The notes beneath the pieces are model-generated. The model was not told where the DNA came from. It made no database searches and saw nothing but the letters and a program-made list of their open reading frames with translations. DNA of 64,000 nucleotides from NCBI GenBank assembly GCA_965602805.1, contig CBFCZK010000010.1, positions 1-64,000 on the forward strand. Direction: 5' to 3'. The position numbers were made by a program, and so were the translations under genes. Below, one piece after another: positions 35,439-44,536 of the stretch (positions are counted from its first letter, which is position 1; each line of letters opens with the position of its first letter). The DNA comes from Thiomicrorhabdus sp965602805 (GTDB lineage: Bacteria > Pseudomonadota > Gammaproteobacteria > Thiomicrospirales > Thiomicrospiraceae).

Positions 35439-36913
35439 GATTGTTTTTCCTGTTGATTTAGACTCTGTTTGAGTGTATTACCGAGCGAATGGTTGTTTGC
35501 TTGAGTTAGAGTATCCAAGTTATCCAAGCCTACTTTTTTACCCATCAAATAATCTATTTGTGACCATAACAAAGCCTGCTTAAACTGCCACGCTACCAAA
35601 TCGTAATTGGCTTGAGACAAACGCACCATGGCATCGCCTAAATCCGTCGCCGATTCATTCTCATATAGAGCACGACTGTAATCTAAATAGAGATCCGCAT
35701 AATCCCCAAAGGCTTGGTGCTGTTTCTTTTCGGCCTGCAACAGTTTAATTTGAAAATACAGCTCCGTCACCTCTTCTCGCACTGTTTGTGACAACTGTTG
35801 GTATTCGGCTTCCGTCACCGCAAGATTCGCCTTTGCAGTCGCGATGGCGGCGTTCTCAGAACCCCCATCATACAGAGGAATATTCACAGAAACCTCTGCA
35901 CGCCAGCTGCCTTCACGAACATCAGGGTAACTAGAAAGCTTTCCAGCCCAGGCGTCCGCTCTGAGTGTTGGGCTGCCCACGGCAAGTGCGCTTTCTAAAG
36001 CGAATCTATGACTCTGTAAACGTTGCGACATTGCTTGTAATTTAGGGCTGCCTTGTAAGACTTGTTCTTGCAAACCCTGCAAACTGTGCCCCTTAATCGA
36101 ACGTTTGGAAAAGCGCTTTAGATTGGGGAAAGTAAATTCACCAGGCCTGGCATCTGGCTGATGTAAGACATTGGCTAACTGAACACGAGTCTGCAATTGA
36201 CGTGATTCAGAGCGTGATCTGTTAACAAGTATTTGTTGGTAACTGAGTTCCGCTGCCAACAACTCAACATCTGAACGCTGGCCTACGGCATGCAGGTCTT
36301 TTACCTTGTCAAAACCGACATACTCTACGGCCATGGCTTCGTCATCAACTCGAAATTGAAAGTCAGACAGTAGAACATTAAAAAACGCCTGCATAACGCT
36401 CAATCTATGTTGGTTCAGTACAGATTCGATTAAGCGCTGTTCTGCAGCCAGGTTTTGCTGGGCCGCTTTAATGGATAAGTCACTTTGGTTAAAATCGTAT
36501 AAGACCTTACCAAGATGTAAGGCTAAGAGATGATTATCTTGTGTCTCTTGAGCGAATTCTCTCCAGCCTAAACGCCCGTCGATATTGGCTTGCCAATCCG
36601 TTGTCACTTGATTCGTGAGAATGAGACTTTTGGCTTGCTGCAAGCGCGCATTTTGCAGTCGCATTTGCGGAGATTGCAATGGGTAAGTTTCACCCAATAA
36701 GTATTCTAAGGTTAAGGGATTCGGTAAGGCATTTCCGAGCCCCTCCAAAGCGATATGAGTCGAGGCTGACTTTTCGGTTGAGTCAATCGCTTGCGCCAAT
36801 GCAGATGCACTCTGCACGCCTGAGATAACCGCCAAACTGACTAAAGTCGCCGACAGCCATTTTTCAGAAATAAATAACTTTTTAATTCCTGTTTTAATTA
36901 CTACTGCTCTCAT
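35435..36913 (-). CDS. TolC-family outer-membrane channel
   Basis: 492 residues. The signal region (about 1-42) ends near SALAQA. Two OEP repeats of helical hairpins follow, with typical motifs RLQSHRFALESALAVGSP, VNIPLYDGGSENAAIATAKANL and VREEVTELYFQIKLLQAEK. It should form a trimeric outer-membrane/periplasmic channel. It is coupled to the short adaptor but no inner-membrane pump gene lies in the cluster. An iterated palindrome at 36141 is read as Ala-Arg-Pro-Gly. Confidence 0.87.
   Translation of the reverse strand: MRAVVIKTGIKKLFISEKWLSATLVSLAVISGVQSASALAQAIDSTEKSASTHIALEGLGNALPNPLTLEYLLGETYPLQSPQMRLQNARLQQAKSLILTNQVTTDWQANIDGRLGWREFAQETQDNHLLALHLGKVLYDFNQSDLSIKAAQQNLAAEQRLIESVLNQHRLSVMQAFFNVLLSDFQFRVDDEAMAVEYVGFDKVKDLHAVGQRSDVELLAAELSYQQILVNRSRSESRQLQTRVQLANVLHQPDARPGEFTFPNLKRFSKRSIKGHSLQGLQEQVLQGSPKLQAMSQRLQSHRFALESALAVGSPTLRADAWAGKLSSYPDVREGSWRAEVSVNIPLYDGGSENAAIATAKANLAVTEAEYQQLSQTVREEVTELYFQIKLLQAEKKQHQAFGDYADLYLDYSRALYENESATDLGDAMVRLSQANYDLVAWQFKQALLWSQIDYLMGKKVGLDNLDTLTQANNHSLGNTLKQSLNQQEKQS
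36141..36150. repeat. Iterated palindrome inside the TolC-like gene
   Basis: Exact CCAGGCCTGG, read on the minus strand in the Arg-Pro frame, the only copy in that frame. Confidence 0.9.
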
Positions 36914-36922
36914 AATAATGAA

Positions 36923-37477
36923 TTACTCTCTAGCGGCTGATTTACGAGCGCGTTTATAGGCGGTAAATGATTGTTTCTGATAACTGCCGTCAATCACATA
37001 CTCTGCAAGCCACTTAAACTCTTCTTTAGTACGCGTTGGCCCTGTGTATTTCACTAATGGTTTACCATCCGTATCAAAAATCATCATAACCGGCGTAGCG
37101 CGAACACGGTATTTTTTCTCTGCCAAAACCTGGCCTGTGCTTTCAGTGCCGTCAAAATCAACCACCGAATGACTGCCCTCTATATCAAACATAAAGGTCA
37201 GAAAGTTATCTTTATACAAGGAGATGACATCAGGCTCGGCCATAATGGTCGTACGCATACGGTGACAAAACGGGCACTCTTCCATATGAAAGAACACAAA
37301 AATGCCTTTTTTTCCAGCCTCTTTAGCGACCTCCAACTCTTCTTGGTAGTTGCCAAAAGACTCATCAAAAAATAGATCCTTAGCCGACCACGCCTGCGGA
37401 CTCAGGCTCATTAAAGCAGGCAAAAGAGATGACAATAAAGCCACTCTTAAAAAATTTTTAATTTTTTCTATTCTCAT
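36923..37477 (-). CDS. Periplasmic thioredoxin-fold protein (SoxW-like)
   Basis: 184 residues from the ATG at 37477, which has TGAGGA upstream and begins directly at a signal peptide (to about residue 31, QAWSA). The thioredoxin fold has the active site CPFC in MEECPFCHRMR and the cis-Pro region RATPVMMIFD. It resembles SoxW and other periplasmic thiol reductants. It lies between the TolC-like gene and a TlpA-like gene, all on one strand with small gaps, suggesting shared expression. Confidence 0.83.
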   Translation of the reverse strand: MRIEKIKNFLRVALLSSLLPALMSLSPQAWSAKDLFFDESFGNYQEELEVAKEAGKKGIFVFFHMEECPFCHRMRTTIMAEPDVISLYKDNFLTFMFDIEGSHSVVDFDGTESTGQVLAEKKYRVRATPVMMIFDTDGKPLVKYTGPTRTKEEFKWLAEYVIDGSYQKQSFTAYKRARKSAARE

Positions 37478-37540
37478 TTTAATATTCCTCAACTTCAATG
37501 AGCAGAACACTACTACGCAGTAGTACCGCCTAAATACCTG

Positions 37541-38059
37541 CTATTTTTTTACTGGATTCATCTCAGTATAGGTTTGCATAAAGCTTTCTAACATTTTTTG
37601 ATCGACCATCCCGGTTCTCGCGGCAACCACCGAACCATCCGGAGCAACCATATAGGTCGTTGGTAAGCCTTGTAAAGGCCCAAAAGGGGTCGTTCTACCG
37701 TCTGCTTTAGTTTCAAAGCGGGCAACTGGGAAATTAATCATTTGTGATTCAGCAAAAACTTTAACCTTTTCAAGATCAATGGTTTCGTAGTTAACACCAA
37801 TTACAATCGCATCTTTATCTTTATGCTCTTCATGAAACATCACTAAGTCTGGAATTTCGACTAAACATGGCGGACACCAGGTTGCCCAGAGGTTAATGAT
37901 GACCCACTTGCCTTTATAGTCAGAGAGTTTAGATTCTTTACCGTCTAAATCGATAAACTTAATATCCTCTTTAGGCGGTTCAGCATAAGTCGCAGGACTC
38001 CAACTTAAAACAGTTAATAAAGCGATGGCAAAAGGGATTTTTAAAGCTGAAAATTTCAT
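37541..38059 (-). CDS. TlpA-family thiol-disulfide reductase
   Basis: 172 residues. Signal peptide 1-26 (ending TYAEP), then a TlpA/ResA thioredoxin domain with NLWATWCPPCLVEIPDL (CPPC near 70-73) and the cis-Pro segment GLPTTYMVAPDG. It probably keeps cysteines of a periplasmic partner, such as cytochrome c apoproteins or Sox/copper proteins, reduced; the partner is unknown. It is the second thioredoxin gene in a row. Confidence 0.87.
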   Translation of the reverse strand: MKFSALKIPFAIALLTVLSWSPATYAEPPKEDIKFIDLDGKESKLSDYKGKWVIINLWATWCPPCLVEIPDLVMFHEEHKDKDAIVIGVNYETIDLEKVKVFAESQMINFPVARFETKADGRTTPFGPLQGLPTTYMVAPDGSVVAARTGMVDQKMLESFMQTYTEMNPVKK

Positions 38060-38101
38060 ATATCTTTCCTAATTATTCTTTTTTTGTAAGCCGTTTAATC
38101 G

Positions 38102-38809
38102 TTAGCTTTGTTGCAATACTTGCTTAACAAAGGGTAGCGTTAGGCGTCTTTTTTCGACCAAGGAGGCTTGTTCTAATAATTTTAAAACCGCTAATAACTC
38201 TTGTAGATCTACTGAAAACTGTTTCACTAAATAATTGCCGACATCATTTGGTAGCTCAAAGCCTAAACGTAAACTATGGCGTTGTAGCGCAATAATAACC
38301 TCTTCCTTCTCGAGCACTGGATGTAATTCTATCGGTAGCACCATCATTAAGGCTTTCGCCAACTCGTTGGTTTTAATCGACCAATCATTAATATTAAGCT
38401 GTCCTGCAAGTATCACGGTATGCCCTTGGACGCTTGATTTAGTAATCAAGTTAGCCAAAGCAAGCTCCCACTTAGAGTCGCCAATAATTTCAGCCATATC
38501 ATCCAAACAGACTAACGGAGTCTGTTCTAATCCGATTAATACATCCGGAATTAAAGGCAATGAATGGTCACCAAACGGTAAATAAACACTGGCTTGACCC
38601 TTTTCAGTCACATAACGACAAGACGCTTGCAGTAGATGGGTTTTACCTGCGCCGCTTTCACCATATAAATAAAAAGCATTGCCGTTGGTCTGCTGTAATG
38701 CACTTTGTAGACCATTTAATGCGACGGCTTGTGACTCTTGTTCTGTCACAAAGGTCTCGAAGCAGGCATCATCTCTTAAGCCGATTTTTAACGGCATTTG
38801 TACAAACAC
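38102..38809 (-). CDS. hda: DnaA regulatory inactivator Hda
   Basis: 235 residues, AAA+ domain related to DnaA: PLKIGLRDDACFETF start, Walker A YLYGESGAGKTHLL (about 48-61), Walker B VCLDDMAEI and a sensor/lid region ending LPFVKQVLQQS. Hda with the beta clamp stimulates ATP hydrolysis by DnaA after initiation. The GTG at 38809 shares its G with the TAG of the upstream DUF2066 gene and has AAGGGG in front, indicating translational coupling. The QMPL near the N-terminus fits the clamp-binding QL-type motif. Confidence 0.9.
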   Translation of the reverse strand: MFVQMPLKIGLRDDACFETFVTEQESQAVALNGLQSALQQTNGNAFYLYGESGAGKTHLLQASCRYVTEKGQASVYLPFGDHSLPLIPDVLIGLEQTPLVCLDDMAEIIGDSKWELALANLITKSSVQGHTVILAGQLNINDWSIKTNELAKALMMVLPIELHPVLEKEEVIIALQRHSLRLGFELPNDVGNYLVKQFSVDLQELLAVLKLLEQASLVEKRRLTLPFVKQVLQQS

Positions 38810-40053
38810 TATTGAACCCCTTGAAGGTTTTTGTCAGCGGTCGATTTTTTCGAGCCTGACTGATCATAAAATTTTGGATTTAAGGTAACATCCACTTGAT
38901 GTAAATTCTTTGATTGGCTGACAAAGTCCGTCAATTGCCATTGACGAATCCAATTAACAACCTTTTGATAATCGCCATGATACTCAATTTCATATTGCGC
39001 CAATCCCGACTGAATCGACAATAATCTGGCCGATTTAATCATTAGATGGTTCGCTTTTAACTGTGCCTCAACCATCAGAATCTGACCGGCTTTGGTTATA
39101 TTAGAAACGTTTAAAGTAAGGTTTTGCGTCTCACTGGAATTTTTCTGGCTAAATAAAGCATAACGCTGCATGACCTGTCCAAACATCGTTTCTAGTAACT
39201 GGTGTTGATTCGTTCCAGATCTTTCTCCTTTCGCGAAGACGACACCCGATGGTGCAAACAGATACCATGACAACGTATATTTTGAACCGTCTAACACCTG
39301 CAATTTAAAGCTTAAAAGATAATCATGATTGGTTGTTAATAACACTTCCGAAATAGTCGAATTAGAACGTTCGGGGCTCACCGGATAGACCCAAAGCTCA
39401 CTCGATTCGGGCAAGTTAACCGGCAGAGCCATTTTCTGAGGATAGTCACGAAATTCAATATCAACGCGATAATACATTTTATCTTGCGTGAGTTTTAATA
39501 ATTCACCTTGCTGTAGATAGCTCCCCATAACCAATGTCGTAGGGCGTTTCTCTAAAGGCCAAATTGAGACTCGATGCTGTTTAAACGCTACATTTAAGCG
39601 TGCCGCAGAAAACTGCAGCACAATATCCTGGCCTACCTGAACACCCTCTTCGGTTCTCGGCTTAAGATCATAACGATCTAACCAAGACTTTGGATTTTTA
39701 AGATAACCCTGAGCGACGGCACTGCCTAAAAAGCTTTTTTGACCCGTAATTTTAACTAATAACGTTTCCATCCCTAAAGCAATGGCCCCATCTAATGCTT
39801 GTTGACTCTTTTTTACACCCTTGGCTGTCAATGCCTTCTGCGAAGTTGGTGTTTTAACAAGAACCAATGAGCCATTTTTGTCCGATATAGGACTAGAGCG
39901 GTCAATCGAATGATCATATGGTAAAACAATCGTAAAGAAAGAGACATCACTGCTATGAATTCCAGAGGTTTTTTTACCTAGGTTTTCAGCCGCTTGACCC
40001 GCTTGTATGACACTCATCAACAACATTAGTATGAATAGGCGAAAACTTCTCAT
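38809..40053 (-). CDS. DUF2066 protein
   Basis: 414 residues with a signal peptide (to about residue 22). Family features include ALDGAIALGMETLLVKITGQKSFLG and LKPRTEEGVQVGQDIVLQFSAARLNVAFKQH. DUF2066 proteins are periplasmic or envelope proteins of unknown role, typically encoded just upstream of hda, as here, where the stop codon overlaps the hda start. It is divergent from purM across a 171-base region. Confidence 0.85.
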   Translation of the reverse strand: MRSFRLFILMLLMSVIQAGQAAENLGKKTSGIHSSDVSFFTIVLPYDHSIDRSSPISDKNGSLVLVKTPTSQKALTAKGVKKSQQALDGAIALGMETLLVKITGQKSFLGSAVAQGYLKNPKSWLDRYDLKPRTEEGVQVGQDIVLQFSAARLNVAFKQHRVSIWPLEKRPTTLVMGSYLQQGELLKLTQDKMYYRVDIEFRDYPQKMALPVNLPESSELWVYPVSPERSNSTISEVLLTTNHDYLLSFKLQVLDGSKYTLSWYLFAPSGVVFAKGERSGTNQHQLLETMFGQVMQRYALFSQKNSSETQNLTLNVSNITKAGQILMVEAQLKANHLMIKSARLLSIQSGLAQYEIEYHGDYQKVVNWIRQWQLTDFVSQSKNLHQVDVTLNPKFYDQSGSKKSTADKNLQGVQ

Positions 40054-40154
40054 ATCTGACCCTTAAAATTTCGTTACAATATCATAATGTTTTTTAATTA
40101 GGTCGGTACAGACTTTTGACTGTAATGTCAGCCTTTTTCAAGGTTTTGCACGAC

Positions 40155-40173
40155 TTTAAACCCAAAGTTTAAA
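40155..40173. promoter_or_regulatory. Dyad in the DUF2066/purM divergent region
   Basis: TTTAAAC and GTTTAAA flank a 5-base centre, 52 bases before the purM start. It does not match the PurR box. It may be an operator; no binding protein can be named. Confidence 0.3.
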
Positions 40174-40224
40174 CCATAAGAGGTCTTTGCATACGTAAAG
40201 GCCCCAATAAGTTAGATAGAGACT

Positions 40225-41274
40225 ATGACAACAAATAAACAATCAATTAGTTACAAAGACGCTGGTGTGGATATTGACGCAGGAAATGCTTTAGTTGAAG
40301 CCATTAAACCCATTGCAAAAGCAACGACACGTCCAGAAGTACCTTCTTCTTTAGGCGGTTTTGGGGCTCTGTTTGAATTGGATATGACAAAATACAAAAA
40401 TCCAATTTTAGTATCCGGTACTGATGGCGTTGGTACAAAATTACGTTTGGCAATCGACAGCGGTAAGCATGACCAGGTCGGAATTGATCTGGTTGCAATG
40501 TGCGTCAACGATTTGATTGTTCAAGGTGCTGAGCCTTTATTCTTCTTAGATTATTATGCAACTGGCAAGCTAGACCTAGATGTTGCAGTCGATGTTGTTA
40601 AAGGTATCGGCGAAGGTTGTTTACAATCTGGTTGTGCATTAATCGGTGGCGAAACCGCTGAAATGCCAGGTATGTACCCTAAGGGTGACTACGATTTAGC
40701 CGGTTTCTGTGTTGGAATCGTTGAAAAAGCAGACTTAATCGATGGTACTAAGGTAAAAGCCGGTGATGTCATGCTAGGTCTTGCTTCAACGGGCCCACAT
40801 TCAAACGGTTACTCATTAATTCGTAAAATCATTGAAGTCAGCGGTGCGGATCTGAATATGGATATGGACGGTCAACCCTTGATTGACGCGTTAATGGCGC
40901 CGACTCGTATTTACGTTAAGTCTTTATTAGAGTTAATGAAGTCGGTTGAAATCCATGCGATCTCTCATATTACGGGTGGTGGTCTGTTAGAAAACCTTCC
41001 ACGCGTTATGCCAAACAACACGATGGCAAATATTGATACCAACAGCTGGAACCGCCCTGCCGTATTTGATTGGATTCAAGCTAACGGTAATGTTGAATTT
41101 GAAGAGATGCACCGTACCCTAAACTGCGGTATTGGACTTGTTATCGTCATCGATGAAGCAAATCAGCAGCAAGCGATTGACTTATTAACAGCGGCCGGTG
41201 AAACGGTTTCTGTGATTGGCCAAATTGAAGCATCAGAACAATCTGAGCCTTCCGTTAAACTGGTACAAAACTAG
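40225..41274 (+). CDS. purM: Phosphoribosylformylglycinamidine cyclo-ligase
   Basis: 349 residues, family length (about 345). PurM closes FGAM to AIR with ATP in purine synthesis. Key motifs are YKDAGVDIDAGNALVE, the ATP-binding GTDGVGTKLRLA, CVNDLIVQGAEPLFFLDYYA, ETAEMPGMY and SHITGGGLLENLPRVMP. It is followed by purN, as in many gammaproteobacteria, after 147 bases that contain a stem-loop. Confidence 0.97.
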   Translation: MTTNKQSISYKDAGVDIDAGNALVEAIKPIAKATTRPEVPSSLGGFGALFELDMTKYKNPILVSGTDGVGTKLRLAIDSGKHDQVGIDLVAMCVNDLIVQGAEPLFFLDYYATGKLDLDVAVDVVKGIGEGCLQSGCALIGGETAEMPGMYPKGDYDLAGFCVGIVEKADLIDGTKVKAGDVMLGLASTGPHSNGYSLIRKIIEVSGADLNMDMDGQPLIDALMAPTRIYVKSLLELMKSVEIHAISHITGGGLLENLPRVMPNNTMANIDTNSWNRPAVFDWIQANGNVEFEEMHRTLNCGIGLVIVIDEANQQQAIDLLTAAGETVSVIGQIEASEQSEPSVKLVQN

Positions 41275-41300
41275 GTTTCATTCGAAACTCGACATCTCTC

Positions 41301-41320
41301 GAAACCTTATCTAAGGTTTC
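41301..41320. other. Stem-loop between purM and purN
   Basis: GAAACCTT and AAGGTTTC form a perfect 8-bp stem with loop ATCT, 27 bases after the purM stop. No T tract follows, so it may attenuate or protect the mRNA instead of fully terminating. Confidence 0.5.
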
Positions 41321-41421
41321 AAGGGGTGGTATCTATCTCTTCCTGACCTATTAACTTTTTTATTTCTTGCTTTACCCCCCCCTTTATTTTTCACTTTACA
41401 ATAAGTCTCTAGATAAGTCCT

Positions 41422-42087
41422 ATGCAATCATCTCACTCCATTCCCCGTATCGGCGTTCTTATTTCTGGTAGCGGCTCTAATCTGCAAGCCATTATTGACC
41501 ATCAAAAACTGCACCCTAATTTATATGAAATCGCTTTGGTGATTTCAAACAAAGCCGATGCTTATGGCTTAGTGCGTGCTGAAACGGCCAATATTCCAAC
41601 TCAAGTGATTGACCACACTTTGTATGATGGTCGTGAAGCATTTGATGCCCAGTTACAACGGGCACTGGAAAGCGCTGAAATTGACTTTATCGTCCTAGCG
41701 GGTTTTATGCGCATTTTAAGCAACAGTTTCACGCAACATTTCTTAGGTAAGATGATTAATATCCACCCTTCTTTACTGCCTAAATACACTGGATTGCATA
41801 CCCACCAACGCGCTTTACAAGCTGGCGATAAAGAACACGGTTTGAGCATTCATTTTGTGACGCCCGAATTGGACGGAGGTCCAGTCATATTACAAGCAGT
41901 GGTCGAGATTGAACCAAATGAGACGGAAACCAGCTTAAGAGAGAAGGTTCATAAGCAAGAACACATCGCTTATCCATTAGTCATTGAATGGTTTGCTTTA
42001 GGCAGATTAGGGTTTAAAAACAACCAGGCCTGGTTGGATCATAAAATCTTAAAACAACCTCAAGTATTGAGTAAAGCAATCTCTTAG
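41422..42087 (+). CDS. purN: Phosphoribosylglycinamide formyltransferase
   Basis: 221 residues, slightly longer than E. coli PurN (212). It transfers a formyl group from 10-formyl-tetrahydrofolate to GAR. The GSGSNLQAIID phosphate loop, AGFMRILS, the catalytic Asn-His in NIHPSLLPKYTGLHTH and the Asp in FVTPELDGGPVILQ are intact. The iterated palindrome at 42023 encodes Gln-Ala-Trp. Confidence 0.96.
   Translation: MQSSHSIPRIGVLISGSGSNLQAIIDHQKLHPNLYEIALVISNKADAYGLVRAETANIPTQVIDHTLYDGREAFDAQLQRALESAEIDFIVLAGFMRILSNSFTQHFLGKMINIHPSLLPKYTGLHTHQRALQAGDKEHGLSIHFVTPELDGGPVILQAVVEIEPNETETSLREKVHKQEHIAYPLVIEWFALGRLGFKNNQAWLDHKILKQPQVLSKAIS
42023..42034. repeat. Iterated palindrome inside purN
   Basis: Exact ACCAGGCCTGGT, extended to 14 bases by flanking A/T, read as Gln-Ala-Trp. 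Confidence 0.9.
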
Positions 42088-42149
42088 CCTATTGAATATA
42101 ATCGAAGTATTGTTTTTCATGGCACGCTTTATTCGCGGAAGGAAATAGA

Positions 42150-42953
42150 ATGTTTCATTTACGATTCAATCCACCAAATATCTCAACTCTCCCAAACACG
42201 CCAACCCGCCTAAAAGACTGCGCATTCTCAAAAAGCTTTGTAGGACTACTCTCCGCCGCCCTTTTTGTACTTCTTCCGGCCAATAGTTCTGCCGCCACCC
42301 TACCTAATTTTTCAGCGGTTTATGCTGTCAACGCCTTTGGCATCGATTTAGGTAAAGCAAAGCAGAATTTCAACTGCCAAAACAGTGATTGCACCTTAAT
42401 CAGCACAGCCAAACCCTCTGGTTTAGCCGCGATGTTCTTTAAAGACTCCTCTATAGAGACCATTAAATTGGTACAGACCGAAAATAGTCTAAAGTGGTTG
42501 AGTTATCACAAACTTGGCATTTCCGAGAAAGATGGCAAACAAACTCAAAAACATACCACTCTGACCTTGGATGAAAACCTTCAGCAGATTTGGCACCGTG
42601 AAAAAAATAAGGCCTGGCCGATTCAGACAAATGTTTATGATTTAATGTCGATTGCTTATGCCATTCAATACAATAAATTAAACAATCGCCCGTTAACCGA
42701 TTTCTTTGTTCAGGATAATAACTTTCAGGATAAATTGACGCTAAAATCCGCTGATAAAGCCGAACAGTTAGAGTTTGAATTTTCTGAAAACTGGATGGAC
42801 ACAGTGCGTTATACCTTCGATAGCCACAATTCTAAAATAGAGTTGTGGTTATTGCCAAATCACCACTATTTTCCAGGTAAAATACGCGTCACACACAAAA
42901 AAGATGACCGAGCGATTACGCTTAACCTTGCGGAACTACAGAAAATACTATGA
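42150..42953 (+). CDS. DUF3108 envelope protein
   Basis: 267 residues. A long N-terminus leads to a hydrophobic signal segment (about 30-48, ending NSSAATLP). The mature part begins with the DUF3108 pattern FSAVYAVNAFGIDLGKAKQNF and continues with YDLMSIAYAIQYNKLNN and IELWLLPNHHYFPGKIRVT. The family is periplasmic with unknown function and commonly follows purN in this group. Its stop overlaps the dcd start by 4 bases. Confidence 0.82.
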   Translation: MFHLRFNPPNISTLPNTPTRLKDCAFSKSFVGLLSAALFVLLPANSSAATLPNFSAVYAVNAFGIDLGKAKQNFNCQNSDCTLISTAKPSGLAAMFFKDSSIETIKLVQTENSLKWLSYHKLGISEKDGKQTQKHTTLTLDENLQQIWHREKNKAWPIQTNVYDLMSIAYAIQYNKLNNRPLTDFFVQDNNFQDKLTLKSADKAEQLEFEFSENWMDTVRYTFDSHNSKIELWLLPNHHYFPGKIRVTHKKDDRAITLNLAELQKIL

Positions 42954-43567
42954 AGCTAAGTGATAGAGATATTGTTCAACACCTTAAAGTTGGAAAAATT
43001 GCCATTGAGCCACAGCCCAGTGCAGACAAGATTAAAGGCATCAGTGTCGATTTGAGACTCGATAACCGCTTTCGTGTATTTAACGACCATACCGCACCTT
43101 ATATCGATTTAAGCGGCCCTAAAGACGAAGTTCAAAAAATTATGGACACGGTCATGGGCGATGAAATCCTGATAGCTGACGATCAAGCCTTCTTTTTGCA
43201 CCCAGGTGAACTCGCTCTGGCGGCCACAATGGAATCCGTAACCATTCCTGATGATTTGGTGGGTTGGTTAGATGGTCGTTCAAGCCTGGCACGTTTAGGT
43301 TTAATGGTGCATGTGACTGCTCACAGAATCGATCCCGGCTGGCATGGTCAAATTGTATTAGAAGTTTTCAACAGCGGTAAATTGCCACTGGCTTTACGTC
43401 CCGGTATGGATATTTGCGCCATCAACTTCGAAACGCTTTCGAGCCCTGCTGAAAAGCCTTATAACAAACGTGCCGACGCCAAATATAAAAACCAAACTGG
43501 CCCGACCTCAAGTCGTATTAATGAAGACACCTCGCACCAAGAACGTCAGCTTGATTTACTTAAATAG
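42950..43567 (+). CDS. dcd: dCTP deaminase
   Basis: 205 residues. It deaminates dCTP to dUTP, feeding thymidylate synthesis. The start MKLSDRDIVQHL, SVDLRLDNRFRVF, the catalytic GRSSLARLGL and the active-site Glu in HGQIVLEVFN are all present. It is about a dozen residues longer than E. coli Dcd at its C-terminus. It is translationally coupled to the DUF3108 gene and followed by a strong terminator. Confidence 0.95.
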   Translation: MKLSDRDIVQHLKVGKIAIEPQPSADKIKGISVDLRLDNRFRVFNDHTAPYIDLSGPKDEVQKIMDTVMGDEILIADDQAFFLHPGELALAATMESVTIPDDLVGWLDGRSSLARLGLMVHVTAHRIDPGWHGQIVLEVFNSGKLPLALRPGMDICAINFETLSSPAEKPYNKRADAKYKNQTGPTSSRINEDTSHQERQLDLLK

Positions 43568-43596
43568 AAGCTAGCGATTCAGAGGCCACACCAAAT

Positions 43597-43623
43597 AAAA
43601 CCACCCTACCCGGTGGTTTTTTT
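43597..43623 (+). terminator. dcd terminator
   Basis: AAAACCACC (43597-43605) pairs with GGTGGTTTT (43612-43620), continuing into more Ts. It lies just before a MITE-like element. Confidence 0.9.
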
Positions 43624-43652
43624 GTATCCTAGTAACTCACATTGAATCAATA

Positions 43653-43813
43653 TGAGACCTTTGCACGAGTGGGGCGCGAGAGAGAAATGAGGTAAAAATT
43701 GTCTAAATAAGGCGTAAAACGTAGGTAATAGCTGGCTATTGGCAAGTTTTAGAACGAAATTTAGGCGATTTTTAACAATTTTTATTTGTGCAGCCACTCG
43801 TGCAAAGGTCTCA
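43653..43813. mobile_element. MITE-like element 1 (161 bp)
   Basis: Perfect 20-bp terminal inverted repeats start TGAGACCTTTGCACGAG and end with their complement. The element is flanked by ATA on both sides (AATAT if the outer T/A are excluded), consistent with a target duplication. There is no transposase; the interior is about three-quarters similar to 52189-52346. The GAGACCTTTGCA end resembles IS5-family termini (from memory). The right end lies 15 bases before the START-domain gene. Confidence 0.85.
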
Positions 43814-43828
43814 ATATGGAACTTTGCC

Positions 43829-44515
43829 ATGAACAGATCCTTTATGACCCTCATTGTCAGTGCCGTTGGACTTATCAGTCTATTAAACCTACCAGCATTT
43901 GCAGCCAGTGATGCCGAAGCACTACAAGCGAAATCCACAACGGAATGGGTAATGCAGCTGGATGATGAAGCCATTCAAGTTTGGACGGCAAAGGTTAAAG
44001 GCTCTAAATTTAAACAGTTTAAGGGGGCTGTTCAAATCAATGCGCCAATCGATGCCGTTGTCAACTTAATCCAAGATACTGAACAGCTACCGGAGTGGTA
44101 CTACAATACCGTTTCAGCGAAACGTTTGCAGTCTATGGGACCCAACCAATCATTAAAATATGCCATCACCAAAACCCCTTGGCCAGTAACGGATCGAGAT
44201 TCAGTGGTACTCGGCACTAAAACCTTTTCCGAGGATGGCACGATAACCATCACATTAGAAGGCCGTCCCGATGAATACCCTTTGCAAGAAAATTTAATTC
44301 GTATTCCAAAGTTAAGCGGCTATTGGCGAATAACCCCCACTTCAACGAGCAGTACGCATGTTGAGTTTATGGTAGCGGCAGAACCCGGTGGTGAGATACC
44401 GAGCTGGTTAGCCAATTCAATGGTGATTGATATGCCCTTTTATACACTAAGAAACTTAAGAGAAAAATTAGAAAATAGTACTCGAAAAGTTTCAAGCCAT
44501 AATTTTAAAAATTAA
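43829..44515 (+). CDS. START-domain secreted protein
   Basis: 228 residues from the ATG at 43829, which begins a signal peptide ending near LPAFAA (about residue 25). The longer frame starting at 43739 would begin inside the MITE-like element and is rejected. The mature protein has the START lipid-binding fold of the bacterial single-domain type: FKGAVQINAPIDAVVNLIQDTEQLPEWYYN, WPVTDRDSVVLGTK and AEPGGEIPSWLANSMVIDMPFYTLRNLRE. It may bind a lipid in the periplasm. Its promoter has been displaced or supplied by the insertion. Confidence 0.83.
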   Translation: MNRSFMTLIVSAVGLISLLNLPAFAASDAEALQAKSTTEWVMQLDDEAIQVWTAKVKGSKFKQFKGAVQINAPIDAVVNLIQDTEQLPEWYYNTVSAKRLQSMGPNQSLKYAITKTPWPVTDRDSVVLGTKTFSEDGTITITLEGRPDEYPLQENLIRIPKLSGYWRITPTSTSSTHVEFMVAAEPGGEIPSWLANSMVIDMPFYTLRNLREKLENSTRKVSSHNFKN

Positions 44516-44536
44516 AACTTAATAAAAGGCTCGTCC

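Noticed and set aside
40054..40224. Search for a PurR box upstream of purM
   Set aside because: The only dyad, TTTAAAC-N5-GTTTAAA, does not fit the PurR consensus.
43739..43828. N-terminal extension of the START-domain protein
   Set aside because: These codons lie inside the MITE-like element. The internal ATG at 43829 begins a normal signal peptide.
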